From Nitrospira sp. CR1.1 (GTDB taxonomy: Bacteria > Nitrospirota > Nitrospiria > Nitrospirales > Nitrospiraceae): a stretch of DNA of 64,000 nucleotides. Below, piece by piece: positions 8,402 through 19,993 of this stretch. Made by a program: the position numbers and the translations under genes. Below the pieces are notes generated by a model, which saw only the letters and a program-made list of their open reading frames with translations, had not been told where the DNA came from and did not search any database. The DNA is taken from the NCBI GenBank assembly GCA_014055465.1, contig WIAF01000009.1, forward strand, positions 62,001-126,000, written 5' to 3'. Numbering within the stretch: position 1 is the first letter of the stretch; the number at the start of each line of letters is the position of its first letter.

Positions 8402-9542
8402 TGCAATACCTCCCTAAGCGCAGTGATTATCCGGTCTTGCTCGGATTCTTTGAGACCAGGATAGAGCGGGAGACTGATCGCTTCTTGATAGTGTCGTTCA
8501 GCTGCAGGAAAATCCCCTTCGCGAAACCCGAAACGTCGGTAGTAGGGTTGCAGGTGCACGGGAATATAATGGACATTTACGCCAACATCCCGCTCGCGCA
8601 GTTGATCGAACACCTGCCGGCGTCGATCAGCAGACACATACACCACATAGAGGTGCAAGGCAGAGCGGCTGGCAGTTGATCGTGAGAGCAATCGGACAGG
8701 CAAGCCTGGAAGAGCCGCGTCGTAGCGGGACGCCAACAGGTGGCGTCGCGATACAAACTCTTCAATGCGAGAAAGCTGGCTTATTCCCAGCGCAGCCTGA
8801 AGATCGGTCATGCGATAATTGAATCCCAGCATGACCTGCTCATAATACCAAGGCCCATGCGTACCCCCTGTCATTTCCGTCGTGTCGCGCGTGATGCCGT
8901 GAGTCCTCAGGAGTGTGAGCTTCCTGGCCAACTCGGGCCGTTGCGTGGTCAGCCCGCCACCCTCACCGGTTGTAATGATCTTGACCGGATGAAAACTAAA
9001 TACGGTCATGTCACTATGACGGCAATCCCCCACGACCCCGTCAGAATATCGTGCTCCGATCGCGTGCGAGGCATCTTCGATGATCCGAAACCCATAACGA
9101 TGGGCGAGTTTCGCAATCTCCACCATATCGCAAGGCTCTCCCGAAAAATGGACCGGGATCACGACTTTGGGCAAGCCGCCCCTGGCCTCTGCATCTTGCA
9201 ACTTTCTCGCGAGTGCTGGCACACCCATATTCGCGGTAGCAGGATCGATATCGACAAAATCAACTGTGGCATTGCAATACAACGCGCAATTTGCGCTGGC
9301 CACAAACGTGTTGGGCGTAGTCCACACGCGATCGCCGGGGCCTACCTCTAGAGCCAAACACGCCAGATGAAGCGCCGCCGTCGCGCTGCTCACAGCCACA
9401 CTATATGGCACATGACAATAGGTGGCGACTGCCTGTTCAAACCGGGGAATGGCGGGGCCTTGGGTGATCCAATCAGAACGGAGCACGGCCGTCACTGCCT
9501 GAATGTCTTCCTCGGATATGGCTTGTCGTCCATACGGAATCA

Positions 9543-9543
<1 letters not shown>
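8398..9543 (-). CDS. pseC: UDP-4-keto-hexose aminotransferase, DegT family (PseC)
   Basis: PseC transaminates UDP-2-acetamido-2,6-dideoxy-L-arabino-hexos-4-ulose with PLP. The 381-residue protein starts MIPYGRQAISEEDIQAV, the usual PseC/DegT opening. It has VSSATAALHLAC (phosphate-binding), RIIEDASHAIGA (the cofactor aspartate) and SFHPVKIITTGEGG, whose lysine forms the Schiff base. GFNYRMTDLQAALG follows. The start overlaps the pseB stop by one base (TGATG) and the stop overlaps the unusual pseF start, so the genes are translationally coupled. Confidence 0.92.
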
Positions 9544-10577
<1,034 letters not shown>

Positions 10578-10690
10578 TCAGGGATTAGAGTGCTCGACCG
10601 GAGCCTTGTCAGGGTTGAAGATCGCCGGCAACAGAAATCAGTTTTCTCTGCTTCAATGTCCATTGTGATTTCACTTCACATTCACAGAGT

Positions 10691-10715
10691 CCGGCTCTCG
10701 TAAAAGATGAGCCGG
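10691..10715. repeat. Hairpin in the pse operon leader
   Basis: CCGGCTC and GAGCCGG form a perfect 7-bp stem around an 11-base loop. It lies inside the predicted long untranslated leader of pseB. No T-run follows on either strand, so it is not a classical intrinsic terminator. An RNA-level regulatory role is possible but unproven. Confidence 0.4.
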
Positions 10716-10896
10716 GGCGACGTCACGACCCTGCAACGTACCCCTCAGGTCCTTGGCATGGCAGCACGTCGACGGAAAGTAAATTTCCTGATACGCCTGA
10801 AAGATCGGAGACCGGACACAAACCAACCCTTCTACTCCTCAAACAGCGGTCGAGCGGCCACCCGACCAGGAAATCTCTGGTGACACGTGGCGTGGA

Positions 10897-10925
10897 AGTA
10901 TAGTGAACGCCCCTTGATTCCACAA
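10897..10925 (-). promoter_or_regulatory. Sigma70-type promoter for the pse operon
   Basis: On the minus strand TTGTGG is followed after exactly 17 bases by TATACT, a good -10 box with a half-matching -35 box. Transcription would begin near 10890, giving a leader of about 355 bases before the pseB ATG. It is the best promoter match I found in the gap. Confidence 0.5.
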
Positions 10926-11202
10926 GGATATCTTCCTCCCGCCAAATCTGAACCTCCGTACAAGCGGACTGATGAACACAGTAGGAGCCGGACGACCAAT
11001 CAACCTCAAAGTGGAATCTGCCCGGCTCCCTGTCAGGTTAGGCGAGGGGCCTTAGAAGATGTACGCCCGGTCGATGAAGCTGGATGTAATGAGGGGAACT
11101 CCAATGAATCGCCGCATTGCCCGCCTGCCACTGACACAGGCAATGGGGTGGCCGGCCCCTCCTTAACCGATCAGAGCGGCCGAGATTCAATCGTGGCGCT
11201 CC

Positions 11203-12129
11203 TCATTGTGACCTCCGATACCAAGCATAGGCATCCACCAACCCGTTTCGGAGCGCGATTCTTGGTTTCCATCCCAATGCCGTCATCCGGCTGCAATCCA
11301 TGAGCTTCCGCGGCATGCCGTCCGGCTTGCTTCGATCCCAGTGGATGTCGCCTCGATACCCGGTCACCTCGGCGACCAGCGCCGCAAGATCCGCGATCGA
11401 AATCTCTTCCCCCGCACCAACGTTTACGATCATGGGATCGGAATACCTGTCCATCAAAAACAAACAGGCTTCCGCACAATCATCCGCGTGGAGAAACTCC
11501 CGCATCGGAGTCCCCGAGCCCCAGAGCGTGGGCGCCTGCCCCTGCTCCCGCGCCTCATGGAATCGACGGATCAATGCCGCCAGCACATGAGAATGCTGGA
11601 GATCAAAGTTATCGTTCGGGCCATACAGGTTCGTGGGCATCGCCGCAATAAAATCACACCCGTATTGCCGCCGGTAGGCCTGGCACATCTTGATCCCGGC
11701 GATTTTCGCCACGGCATACCACTCATTGGTGGGTTCGAGCGGGCCTGTCAACAGATATTCTTCCTTCATCGGCTGAGGAGCATCCCTCGGGTAGATGCAG
11801 GACGAACCCAGCAGCAACAGTTTCTTCACCCCATGGAGGTACGCTTGATGCACAACGTTGGTTTGAATCGCCAGGTTGTCGTAAATGAACTCCGCCGGCA
11901 AGGTGCTGTTGGCGAGAATGCCGCCCACTTTGGCCGCAGCCAGATAGACGTATTCGGGCTTCGTCTCCGAAAAGAATCCGGCGACTTGCCTGTTGTCGCG
12001 CAAATCCACTTCGGTGCTAGTGCGCACAACCAGATTGTCATACCCGCGGGCCGTGAGGGCGCGGACGATCGCAGAACCCACCATTCCCCGATGCCCGGCC
12101 ACGTAAACCCGCGCGTGTCTGTCGATCAC
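11203..12129 (-). CDS. fcl: GDP-L-fucose synthase
   Basis: This is a 308-residue extended SDR enzyme that epimerises and reduces GDP-4-keto-6-deoxy-mannose to GDP-L-fucose with NADPH. Motifs: VYVAGHRGMVGSAIVR (dinucleotide binding), YLAAAKVGGI, LLGSSCIYPR, and EWYAVAKIAGIKMCQAYRRQ with the catalytic Tyr-x3-Lys. NLYGPNDNFD and PMREFLHADD are family-specific. A GTG start at 12129 sits 1 base after the gmd stop. With gmd it supplies GDP-fucose, presumably for the O-chain. Confidence 0.95.
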   Translation of the reverse strand: MIDRHARVYVAGHRGMVGSAIVRALTARGYDNLVVRTSTEVDLRDNRQVAGFFSETKPEYVYLAAAKVGGILANSTLPAEFIYDNLAIQTNVVHQAYLHGVKKLLLLGSSCIYPRDAPQPMKEEYLLTGPLEPTNEWYAVAKIAGIKMCQAYRRQYGCDFIAAMPTNLYGPNDNFDLQHSHVLAALIRRFHEAREQGQAPTLWGSGTPMREFLHADDCAEACLFLMDRYSDPMIVNVGAGEEISIADLAALVAEVTGYRGDIHWDRSKPDGMPRKLMDCSRMTALGWKPRIALRNGLVDAYAWYRRSQ

Positions 12130-12130
12130 T

Positions 12131-13138
<1,008 letters not shown>

Positions 13139-13290
13139 TCAGTATGCGCTCCCATCAGATTGCGGCCTGCGACTCCGGCGTCGGATGGACCGCCTCGCTC
13201 GCGCTCATGCACGTACCTTGTGATGGATCTTCGAGATCTTGTCAAGGCGTGAGGTCGACACTGCAGCGCGAGATGACGCGGTCTCATGAG

Positions 13291-14634
13291 CTACGCAGAA
13301 ATCCGGCCTTCCCCCATGACCGGCCGCCCCAGTTCCAATCCGTCTCCCGCCACAGATGCGGCGCCGTCCGATCCGGTCACGGTCATTCCCACCGCCGCCA
13401 CCAACCAGAACAGATGCGCGAGACTCCCCATAAACATATAGTCGAAACAATTGCGCACCACCAGGCCGATGACAGCCAAGGCGATTCCGGCGGCGATCAT
13501 CCTTCCCGCATGTTCCTTGCCGCCTGCCAGGGGAAGCGGGATGAGACGGCGTAGAAGGGCGACAAAGATCCACACAAAGCTGACCAAGGCAGGGATGCCA
13601 CTTCCCAGCGTCACCATCAGGAAGGTGTTGTGCATGGCCGGAATAATCCGTTCGCGCTCAGGAAGGTGCTCCTGTTTTTCGACGGCATACTCCGGAAATT
13701 TTTTGATGAAGGAATTATTCCCGAAACCGATCCCGACTACGGGATGGGTCGCCACCTCACCCAACCCGATGGTCCACACTATCAACCTGGTGTCGACGGT
13801 CTTAGCATTCACCGTGTCCGTTTGAAAGCCAGATTGCGAGGCCACCACTAATCCGGCACCGATCATGGCAAGCACCCCCAACACTCCGAAGACCAGACGC
13901 CGGCCTCCGATCATCAACGCGAGCGTGACGCCTTGCGCCGCATGTCCAAGCCAGCCGCCGCGTGTATAAGAAAACAACTGCGCCGCCCCTGCCAGAACAA
14001 GAGCCAATCCCTGTGCGGCACGACTCCACGCCGTGCGCTCCAGGGCCAGAAGAGTGCCGGCCACAGGAATCGCCACCACCATGTAGGTGCTGAGCCAGTT
14101 ATAGTCGGAACCGTAGGCATGGGCTCGAACAAACCGGTCCCGCCACGTGCCGCCTTGCTGAATAAATGCGACAAGGGCGTAAGAGGCCAGCAGTGCGGCT
14201 CCGACGACGAGAGCCTGAAGCACCTGTTGCGGCAAACGTTCATTGCGGCAGCGCGCCAGAACCAGCAGCGACCAGTAAAAGACACCGGCCTGGGCCACAA
14301 ACTTCTTCCACTCGGCAAAACTGTACGCAGGATCGGTGGCGAAGGGAACGGTGCAGAGCACCCAGACCATGAAGAACCAGAGCGGACGGTCCAGCGGTGT
14401 CCGAACCCACGGATTCGTCCGTTCCACCGCGCACATCCCAAAGCAGAGGACGATGAGAATGATGACGGTATGCTCCTGATAGCGGAACAGGGGCGGGAAA
14501 AAACTCGAGCAGGCAAGGGCCACCATCACATACCCCTGCAATCCCCAGAACAGCCCTCGGACAGAGCCAGATCTGAGTTCTCCCTCGACCGGCCGGACGA
14601 CGGTATGCGCAGATGATGAGGTGGTGCTATTCAT
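13291..14634 (-). CDS. O-antigen ligase/polymerase-type membrane protein (WaaL/Wzy superfamily)
   Basis: This is a hydrophobic protein of about 447 residues with roughly ten membrane segments. It has a large periplasmic loop in the second half containing VVGIGFGNNSF and HNTFLMVTLGSG, the usual conserved loop of the O-antigen ligase superfamily. Such proteins join polymerised O-chain to lipid A-core, or polymerise O-units. Sequence alone does not separate WaaL from Wzy. ATG at 14634 follows GAAGG closely; an ATG at 14670 in frame would add 12 residues. It stands alone between the rml and gmd groups, with its own promoter candidate. Confidence 0.8.
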   Translation of the reverse strand: MNSTTSSSAHTVVRPVEGELRSGSVRGLFWGLQGYVMVALACSSFFPPLFRYQEHTVIILIVLCFGMCAVERTNPWVRTPLDRPLWFFMVWVLCTVPFATDPAYSFAEWKKFVAQAGVFYWSLLVLARCRNERLPQQVLQALVVGAALLASYALVAFIQQGGTWRDRFVRAHAYGSDYNWLSTYMVVAIPVAGTLLALERTAWSRAAQGLALVLAGAAQLFSYTRGGWLGHAAQGVTLALMIGGRRLVFGVLGVLAMIGAGLVVASQSGFQTDTVNAKTVDTRLIVWTIGLGEVATHPVVGIGFGNNSFIKKFPEYAVEKQEHLPERERIIPAMHNTFLMVTLGSGIPALVSFVWIFVALLRRLIPLPLAGGKEHAGRMIAAGIALAVIGLVVRNCFDYMFMGSLAHLFWLVAAVGMTVTGSDGAASVAGDGLELGRPVMGEGRISA

Positions 14635-14881
14635 GCCTTCAGCGACTGCCGGTCGCGAAACCGCATGCATTCACCGGCTGCGACACCCTGCGATTCCAGA
14701 TTGCCCGCCACTGGGACAGCACACAGCCTGGATGGCGCTAGGACAGGGCCACCCGCGGTTGCGGCGCTCAACTCCCACACCCGAACGCACCGGGCACGTG
14801 GAGTCATGTGAATGAACGGTCCACGACACTCACGGAGCCAAGCCACACGGGTACACCGCGCGACACCTTGTCCACCCCATG

Positions 14882-14908
14882 GCGCAGACCACATGATGCG
14901 CTCTGCGC
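14882..14908. repeat. Inverted repeat at the predicted 5' end of the ligase transcript
   Basis: GCGCAGA and TCTGCGC form a perfect 7-bp stem with a 13-base loop. It starts about 7 bases downstream of the predicted -10 box on the minus strand, so it would form at the very 5' end of the RNA or act as an operator. No function is established. Confidence 0.35.
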
Positions 14909-14914
14909 GATCGC

Positions 14915-14943
14915 AGTATAGAGAACTCGTGGCACTTGCACAA
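14915..14943 (-). promoter_or_regulatory. Sigma70-type promoter for the O-antigen ligase gene
   Basis: TTGTGC, a 17-base spacer and TATACT on the minus strand. It has the same architecture as the pse promoter candidate (TTGTGG-17-TATACT). The leader to the ligase gene would be about 270 bases. Confidence 0.45.
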
Positions 14944-15045
14944 GAAACCTGCCGGCCGGACACAGCCTTTTCTCTGGCGTTGTCCCGGATAGAACTCGCG
15001 CAATCAGCGGATCACGATTTGGGCAGGAAGGAGCCTGAAGCAAAT

Positions 15046-15903
15046 TTATCCGCGGAGAGCCGCTGAAGACCCGGCCGGCAGGGCTTGCAGAAATCGCTGC
15101 AGCCCGTCCTGCCAGGACGGCATTCGGAAGCCGAGATGGTGGAGCCGCTCAGCCGAAAGGACCGAATAGGCCGGGCGCTTGGCCGGACGGGGCATGTCGG
15201 CCGTTGTGATAGCTTCGACCGGCACGGCCTGTCCGGATCGTCGCATGATCTCCGTCGCAAACTCATGCCAGGTGCAGTGGCCTTCATTCGTGACATGCAA
15301 GAGACCGCGTACCGGATGCGTCACGAGCTGTCCGATCATACGAGCGAGATCCTCGGCAAAGGTCGGGCAACCCTGCTGATCCGCGACGACTTTCAAGCAG
15401 GGACGTTCCGCAGCCAATTGGAGCATGGTCTTCACAAAATTCTTCCCCTGCAAGCCATAAAGCCACGCGGTCCGCACCACCAGCGTATTCTCGCAGCAGG
15501 CCAAGGCCCGCTCCTCACCGGCACATTTGGACGCCCCATAGGCGCTCACAGGGTTGGTCTGATCGGTTTCAACGTAGGGACGCGTGCCACGGCCATCAAA
15601 AACGTAGTCGGTCGAGATATATACGAGCCTGGCTCCCACCTGAGCGGCCGCGCGCGCGACGCGTTCGGTCCCGTCGGCATTGATCGCCATGGCCAACCCC
15701 GGATGACGTTCAGCCCCATCCACATCCGTATGCGCGCCGGCGTGTATCACCGCGTCGGGTACGGCATCGACGATCGGGCGGCCGCAGTCCTCATGCGTCA
15801 GGTCAAATGTCGGGAGATCCAGTAACGTCAGCTGATGCCCCTGCAGAACCTGCTGGAGATCCGCGCCGAGTTGTCCCCGCGCCCCGGTTATGACGATCCG
15901 CAC
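15046..15903 (-). CDS. rmlD: dTDP-4-dehydrorhamnose reductase
   Basis: RmlD completes dTDP-L-rhamnose by NADPH-dependent reduction. The 285-residue protein starts MRIVITGARGQLGADLQQVL and has DAVIHAGAHTDVDGAE, LVYISTDYVFDG and NPVSAYGASKCAGEE with the catalytic Tyr-x3-Lys. WLYGLQGKNFVKTML follows. Its first 16 bases overlap the end of rmlB. The order rmlA-rmlB-rmlD is co-directional and tight. Confidence 0.95.
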   Translation of the reverse strand: MRIVITGARGQLGADLQQVLQGHQLTLLDLPTFDLTHEDCGRPIVDAVPDAVIHAGAHTDVDGAERHPGLAMAINADGTERVARAAAQVGARLVYISTDYVFDGRGTRPYVETDQTNPVSAYGASKCAGEERALACCENTLVVRTAWLYGLQGKNFVKTMLQLAAERPCLKVVADQQGCPTFAEDLARMIGQLVTHPVRGLLHVTNEGHCTWHEFATEIMRRSGQAVPVEAITTADMPRPAKRPAYSVLSAERLHHLGFRMPSWQDGLQRFLQALPAGSSAALRG

Positions 15904-16919
15904 GCCGTCCCCTTTTCCAAACGCTGGCCATATTGCTGGCGGTAGTAGTCCTTGAACTCGCCGGACTTAATCTTTCGCCACCACGCTTCATGCGTGCGAT
16001 ACCACTCAACCGTCTGCGTCAGCCCTTCTTCGAACGGCACTTGGGGCGACCAGCCCAGAGCACGCAACCGGCTGCAATCAATCGAATAGCGGCGGTCGTG
16101 CCCGGGCCGGTCCTGGACCAACCGGATCAGCGAGCGAGACTTTCCAAGCGCCGCCACGATCCGTTCGGCGACCGCAATATTCTCGCGTTCGTTCCCGCCG
16201 CCGACATTGTAGACGGCGCCCGGCTCGCCCTGTTCGAACACATGCTGAATTCCCGCCGCATGATCATAGACCGACAACCAATCCCGGCACTGCCTGCCAT
16301 CGCCGTAGAGCGGAAGCGGCTCGCCGTCGATCGCATTCGTGGCAAACAGGGGAATGAATTTCTCAGGGTACTGGTTTGGACCATAGGTGTTACTGCCACG
16401 GGTGACCACGACAGGAAAGCGGTAGGTCGTCCAGTAACTCAGAACGAGCAGATCCCCGCCCGCCTTGCTGGCCGAATAGGGGCTGCGCGGTTCCAGGCGG
16501 TCGCCTTCCGTGGAACTCCCCTGCTCGACGCTGCCGTACACTTCATCGGTGCTGACTTGCAGGAACCGCTGCACCCCTGCCTGCCGCGCCTCCTCCAGCA
16601 GAATGCCCGTCCCCACCACATCGGTGCGGGCGAACGCCCCCGGATCAAGAATCGACCGATCGACATGGGTTTCGGCGGCGCAGTTGATGATGCCCTCAAT
16701 CCGGTGTTCCTGCAACGCGGCATGCACGGCCTGCTGATCGCCGATATCCGCATGGACGAAGCGGTACTGAGGGTGGCCGGCCAGGTCCGCAAGGTTTTCC
16801 AGGTTGCCGGAATACTTGAGCGCATCGAGATTCACGACCGAATGGCGGCCGCTCTGGATCAAGCGGCGCACCAGATGGGATCCAATGAAGCCGGCGCCTC
16901 CCGTGACGAGAATACGCAT
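15888..16919 (-). CDS. rmlB: dTDP-glucose 4,6-dehydratase
   Basis: This is the second step of the dTDP-rhamnose pathway. The 343-residue protein has RILVTGGAGFIGSHLVRRL, INCAAETHVDRSI, FLQVSTDEVYGS, SPYSASKAGGDLLVLSYW (Tyr-x3-Lys) and SNTYGPNQYPEKFIPLF, all hallmark RmlB sequences. It starts on the base next to the rmlA stop. Confidence 0.96.
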   Translation of the reverse strand: MRILVTGGAGFIGSHLVRRLIQSGRHSVVNLDALKYSGNLENLADLAGHPQYRFVHADIGDQQAVHAALQEHRIEGIINCAAETHVDRSILDPGAFARTDVVGTGILLEEARQAGVQRFLQVSTDEVYGSVEQGSSTEGDRLEPRSPYSASKAGGDLLVLSYWTTYRFPVVVTRGSNTYGPNQYPEKFIPLFATNAIDGEPLPLYGDGRQCRDWLSVYDHAAGIQHVFEQGEPGAVYNVGGGNERENIAVAERIVAALGKSRSLIRLVQDRPGHDRRYSIDCSRLRALGWSPQVPFEEGLTQTVEWYRTHEAWWRKIKSGEFKDYYRQQYGQRLEKGTACGSS

Positions 16920-17654
16920 TTAGAACTCCATCCTGTTTGCCCCGGTCTGCGCAACCAGCTGGTTGGCGGCAAGGAGCGATTCAATCGTGCCGGCATCCGT
17001 CCACCAACCGTCGAGCACGTCCCACGTCAACTCCCCGGAGGCAATGTAGGCATTGTTGACATCGGTAATCTCTAATTCGCCTCGCCCGGACGGCGTGAGC
17101 GTCCGGGTAATCTCAAACACGCGCGCATCGTAAAAATAAATGCCCGTGACCGCGTACGAGGACTTTGGATGAGCCGGCTTCTCCTCGATACTAAGCACCC
17201 GGTTCCCTTCGAGGTGGGGCACACCAAAACGCTGCGGATCTTTCACGTCCTTCAGCAAAATCTTGGCGCCGCTCTTCTGTGCCCGGAACGACTCGGCGGC
17301 CTTCGCAATGTTGCCCTGGATCAAATTGTCTCCCAGCACGACGCAAAGCGGACCATCATCGGCAAAATGCTCCGCGAGCCGTAATGCATCGGCGATCCCC
17401 CCCTCGCCCTGCTGATAGGTATAGCTGAGATGTTTCAGGCCGAAATCCCGGCCATTCCCCAGCAATTTCAGGAAATCACCGGCGCTGTTTCCGCCGGTCA
17501 CCAACATGATTTCCGTGATGCCGGCGTTCACGAGCGTTTGGATGGGATAGTAGATCATCGGCTTGTCGTAGACGGGGAGCAGATGTTTGTTGGTCACTTT
17601 GGTGAGCGGGAGCAGGCGTGATCCGAGCCCTCCGGCGAGTACGACACCCTTCAT
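16920..17654 (-). CDS. rmlA: Glucose-1-phosphate thymidylyltransferase, short form
   Basis: The protein starts MKGVVLAGGLGSRLLPLT, the nucleotide-binding loop of sugar nucleotidylyltransferases. It continues NKHLLPVYDKPMIYYPIQTL, VVLGDNLIQGN, FGVPHLEGNRVLSIEEKP and WWTDAGTIESLLAAN. Length 244 residues is shorter than classical RmlA (about 290) and lacks the C-terminal helical extension, matching the short RmlA-like group that lacks part of the allosteric site. The start at 17654 follows an AAGGGGGGAAGG ribosome-binding site, so the longer frame to 17717 is unlikely. It probably feeds RmlB and RmlD. Confidence 0.88.
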   Translation of the reverse strand: MKGVVLAGGLGSRLLPLTKVTNKHLLPVYDKPMIYYPIQTLVNAGITEIMLVTGGNSAGDFLKLLGNGRDFGLKHLSYTYQQGEGGIADALRLAEHFADDGPLCVVLGDNLIQGNIAKAAESFRAQKSGAKILLKDVKDPQRFGVPHLEGNRVLSIEEKPAHPKSSYAVTGIYFYDARVFEITRTLTPSGRGELEITDVNNAYIASGELTWDVLDGWWTDAGTIESLLAANQLVAQTGANRMEF

Positions 17655-17804
17655 CCTTCCCCCCTTCCGCAACTCGATCTTCTCATTATGCGAGCCGGCA
17701 CATGCGCGGTCCGCCAACGAACCGGCTCATTCTTGAATTGAATCGTAACGTCCCGCCCCTGGTTCAGACTAGAAAATTCGTCGATATCGTCTGGTCCCGC
17801 GGCC

Positions 17805-18887
17805 TCACCGGCCGACCGTCCGTTCGTACACCGCGACCGTTTGTCTTGCCGTACGTTCCCACACATATTCTTTCGCGCGGGCAAGGGCGCGCGCCCTTAG
17901 AGACTCCCGCAAATCCGCTGATTCTAGCACTCTGGCCAGTTCCTGCGTCAATTGGTCGGCCCGGCGAGGATCGACGAGCACCGCCGCCTCGCCGGCCACT
18001 TCGGGTAGCGATGACGCGTTGGAGCAGATTACCGGACAGCCACAGCCCATGGCCTCCAAGACCGGCAGACCGAATCCCTCATAGAGGGAGGGAAAGACGA
18101 ACACCGTGGCCTGCTGGTAGCAGGTCACGAGCGCGGCATCGGACAGGAGGCCGACCAGTTTGGCCTGAGCGCTCAGCCCCCGCCGGGCAATCGCGGCGCG
18201 GATATCCTCACGTTTGCAGACATCACCCGCCAGGACCAGATCGAACCGGCTGCGCAAGTCGCCGGGAAGTGCCGCGAAGGCGTCAATCAGCAGGCCGACA
18301 TTTTTGGTCGGATCTGTTCCGGCGACACACAGCACGTACGGCCTGCCCTCATGCCGCTTTTCGGCCGGCCGGAATCGCTCGGCGTCAAGACCAAGCGGCG
18401 TCACACTCACCTGGTCCGGACGAAGCGGCGCATGCGCCAACAGGTCGCGCCGGGAATGTTCTGAAACCGTGATCACCTGGTCGATCGTCCGCCAACGATC
18501 CCCCACCAGCCAGTCTTCGACGCGACTGTTGAGATTCGTCCGGGGGCGGAGTTCCGGAAACAACAGCGGTTTGACATCGTGAATGGTCGTCACAAACCTC
18601 CCGCGCTTCCAGGCCACACAGGAATCATAAGGAAAATGCAGCACGTCGTAAGAGCCGACCAGCAGCGGCGCGACCTGCTCCCAGAATCGCCGGCGAAACA
18701 GCGGAAACCGCACCACGCGATACCGCATGTTCGGACGCGCCATGAAGGGATGTTCCGCTTGGGGCAGCAGAATGTCATAGTGATTGGCCTGATCGACCTG
18801 CCCCAGCGCCGCGATCAATTCCCGGGCATAACGCCCGATCCCCACGTTAACGTTCTTCAGATGCCAGGCGGCGATGACGATTTTCAC
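17805..18887 (-). CDS. Glycosyltransferase family 4
   Basis: A GT-B retaining transferase of 360 residues. It has [19 protein letters not shown] near the start, [45 protein letters not shown] and the C-terminal donor-binding signature [25 protein letters not shown] chose GTG at 18887 because [11 protein letters not shown] is the expected first strand. ATG at 18950 would add 21 atypical residues. Mannose, rhamnose or fucose transfer would fit the nucleotide sugars encoded nearby. Confidence 0.82.
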   Translation of the reverse strand: MKIVIAAWHLKNVNVGIGRYARELIAALGQVDQANHYDILLPQAEHPFMARPNMRYRVVRFPLFRRRFWEQVAPLLVGSYDVLHFPYDSCVAWKRGRFVTTIHDVKPLLFPELRPRTNLNSRVEDWLVGDRWRTIDQVITVSEHSRRDLLAHAPLRPDQVSVTPLGLDAERFRPAEKRHEGRPYVLCVAGTDPTKNVGLLIDAFAALPGDLRSRFDLVLAGDVCKREDIRAAIARRGLSAQAKLVGLLSDAALVTCYQQATVFVFPSLYEGFGLPVLEAMGCGCPVICSNASSLPEVAGEAAVLVDPRRADQLTQELARVLESADLRESLRARALARAKEYVWERTARQTVAVYERTVGR

Positions 18888-19067
18888 AAGGTTGCGTTGG
18901 ATCAACTCATGGTGGAGGAGATTGCGCGCGATGCGAACGGATGGAACCATAGCCCACCCGGCAAGTCAAGGCAGGCCGAGGGCATCGCACCGGTTGGCTG
19001 AAAGGCGCGGCGGTTGACTGGTTGGAGCGCCTATGTTACCGATTGACCGCACGAGGAACTTCTAGTT

Positions 19068-19943
19068 GTGGCACACGTCAGCGTCGTCATCCCCGCCTAC
19101 AACGGCACCTCCCGATACCTGGAGCAAGCCATCCGCTCGGTCCTGGCGCAAAGTTATGCGGATCACGAGATCATCGTCGTGGACGATGCCTCGACCGATC
19201 GCACCGATGCGTTGGTGCGGGCCATTCCTCAGGTCCGATACACGCGCCACTCCCGGAATGCCGGGCAAGCCGCCGCACGCAATACCGGCGCGCGCCTTGC
19301 GCAGAGTCCGTACCTGGCGTTTCTGGACCAGGATGATCTCTGGGAACCGACGTTTTTAGAGACGACGCTGGCGATCCTCGAACCGGCCACAGAGGCAGCG
19401 CTCGTCCACTGTGACGGTTATCAGGTCAATGAACGGAACGAGATCCTTGAATATGACGCCGCCATGAAACATCAGCGCAGCGTTACGCAGCTGCTCCGCG
19501 GCGGACACGATGCCGCCACATCCGGCTCATTGTTCCGAAAAACCTGCTTCGACGCGGTGGGAGGCTACGACGAAGACCTGTCGATCTGGGAAGACATCGA
19601 TCTCGCCATTCGGCTCTATGGGCCCGGGCGATTTATCTATGTCCCGCAACCCATGTACCGTCATCGGCTGTACGGCCACAATGCGTCGAGAGATATTCCC
19701 TCCCTGCGCGCACTGGACGGCCGCCGGCGATTTCTCGACAAACATGCCGCCGCCTGCCAGCCTGGGACGCCGGAAGGCGAAGCCCTCGCGAACGACTGGG
19801 CCATTTATTATGCCGATCTTGGCAAGCATCACCTGCGAGCGCATGCTCCTCAGCAGGCGCGGCAGGCATTTCGCCTCGCCCTGCATCACCAACCGCTCAA
19901 CGTCAAAACCTGGTCCCGGCTTCTCAGGTCGTACTTTGTCTAG
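19068..19943 (+). CDS. Glycosyltransferase family 2
   Basis: A GT-A enzyme of 291 residues, the only plus-strand gene in the first 43 kb. It starts HVSVVIPAYNGTSRYLEQAI and has EIIVVDDASTDRT, NAGQAAARNTGARLA and YLAFLDQDDLWEP, the DxD-type metal site. EDIDLAIRLYGPG is the ED acceptor motif. The C-terminus (residues 220-291) is helical and resembles that of the neighbouring convergent GT2. The start codon is GTG. The acceptor is unknown. Confidence 0.88.
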   Translation: MAHVSVVIPAYNGTSRYLEQAIRSVLAQSYADHEIIVVDDASTDRTDALVRAIPQVRYTRHSRNAGQAAARNTGARLAQSPYLAFLDQDDLWEPTFLETTLAILEPATEAALVHCDGYQVNERNEILEYDAAMKHQRSVTQLLRGGHDAATSGSLFRKTCFDAVGGYDEDLSIWEDIDLAIRLYGPGRFIYVPQPMYRHRLYGHNASRDIPSLRALDGRRRFLDKHAAACQPGTPEGEALANDWAIYYADLGKHHLRAHAPQQARQAFRLALHHQPLNVKTWSRLLRSYFV

Positions 19944-19993
19944 CCGTAGCCGAGGCTGCGCAACGCGCTGAATGGAACGTGACGCGACTACGG

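Larger units (their letters stand above)
14671..15045. other. Intergenic region upstream of the O-antigen ligase gene
   Basis: There is no supported coding sequence in these 375 bases. It contains a minus-strand promoter candidate (14915-14943) and, immediately downstream of its -10 box, a 7-bp inverted repeat (14882-14908). Nothing else stands out. Confidence 0.5.

Noticed and set aside
10723..10923. 66-codon minus-strand frame in the pse leader
   Set aside because: No homology, overlaps the promoter candidate, unlikely composition.
13235..13245. Consensus TTGACA upstream of gmd
   Set aside because: No acceptable -10 box lies 16-18 bases downstream.
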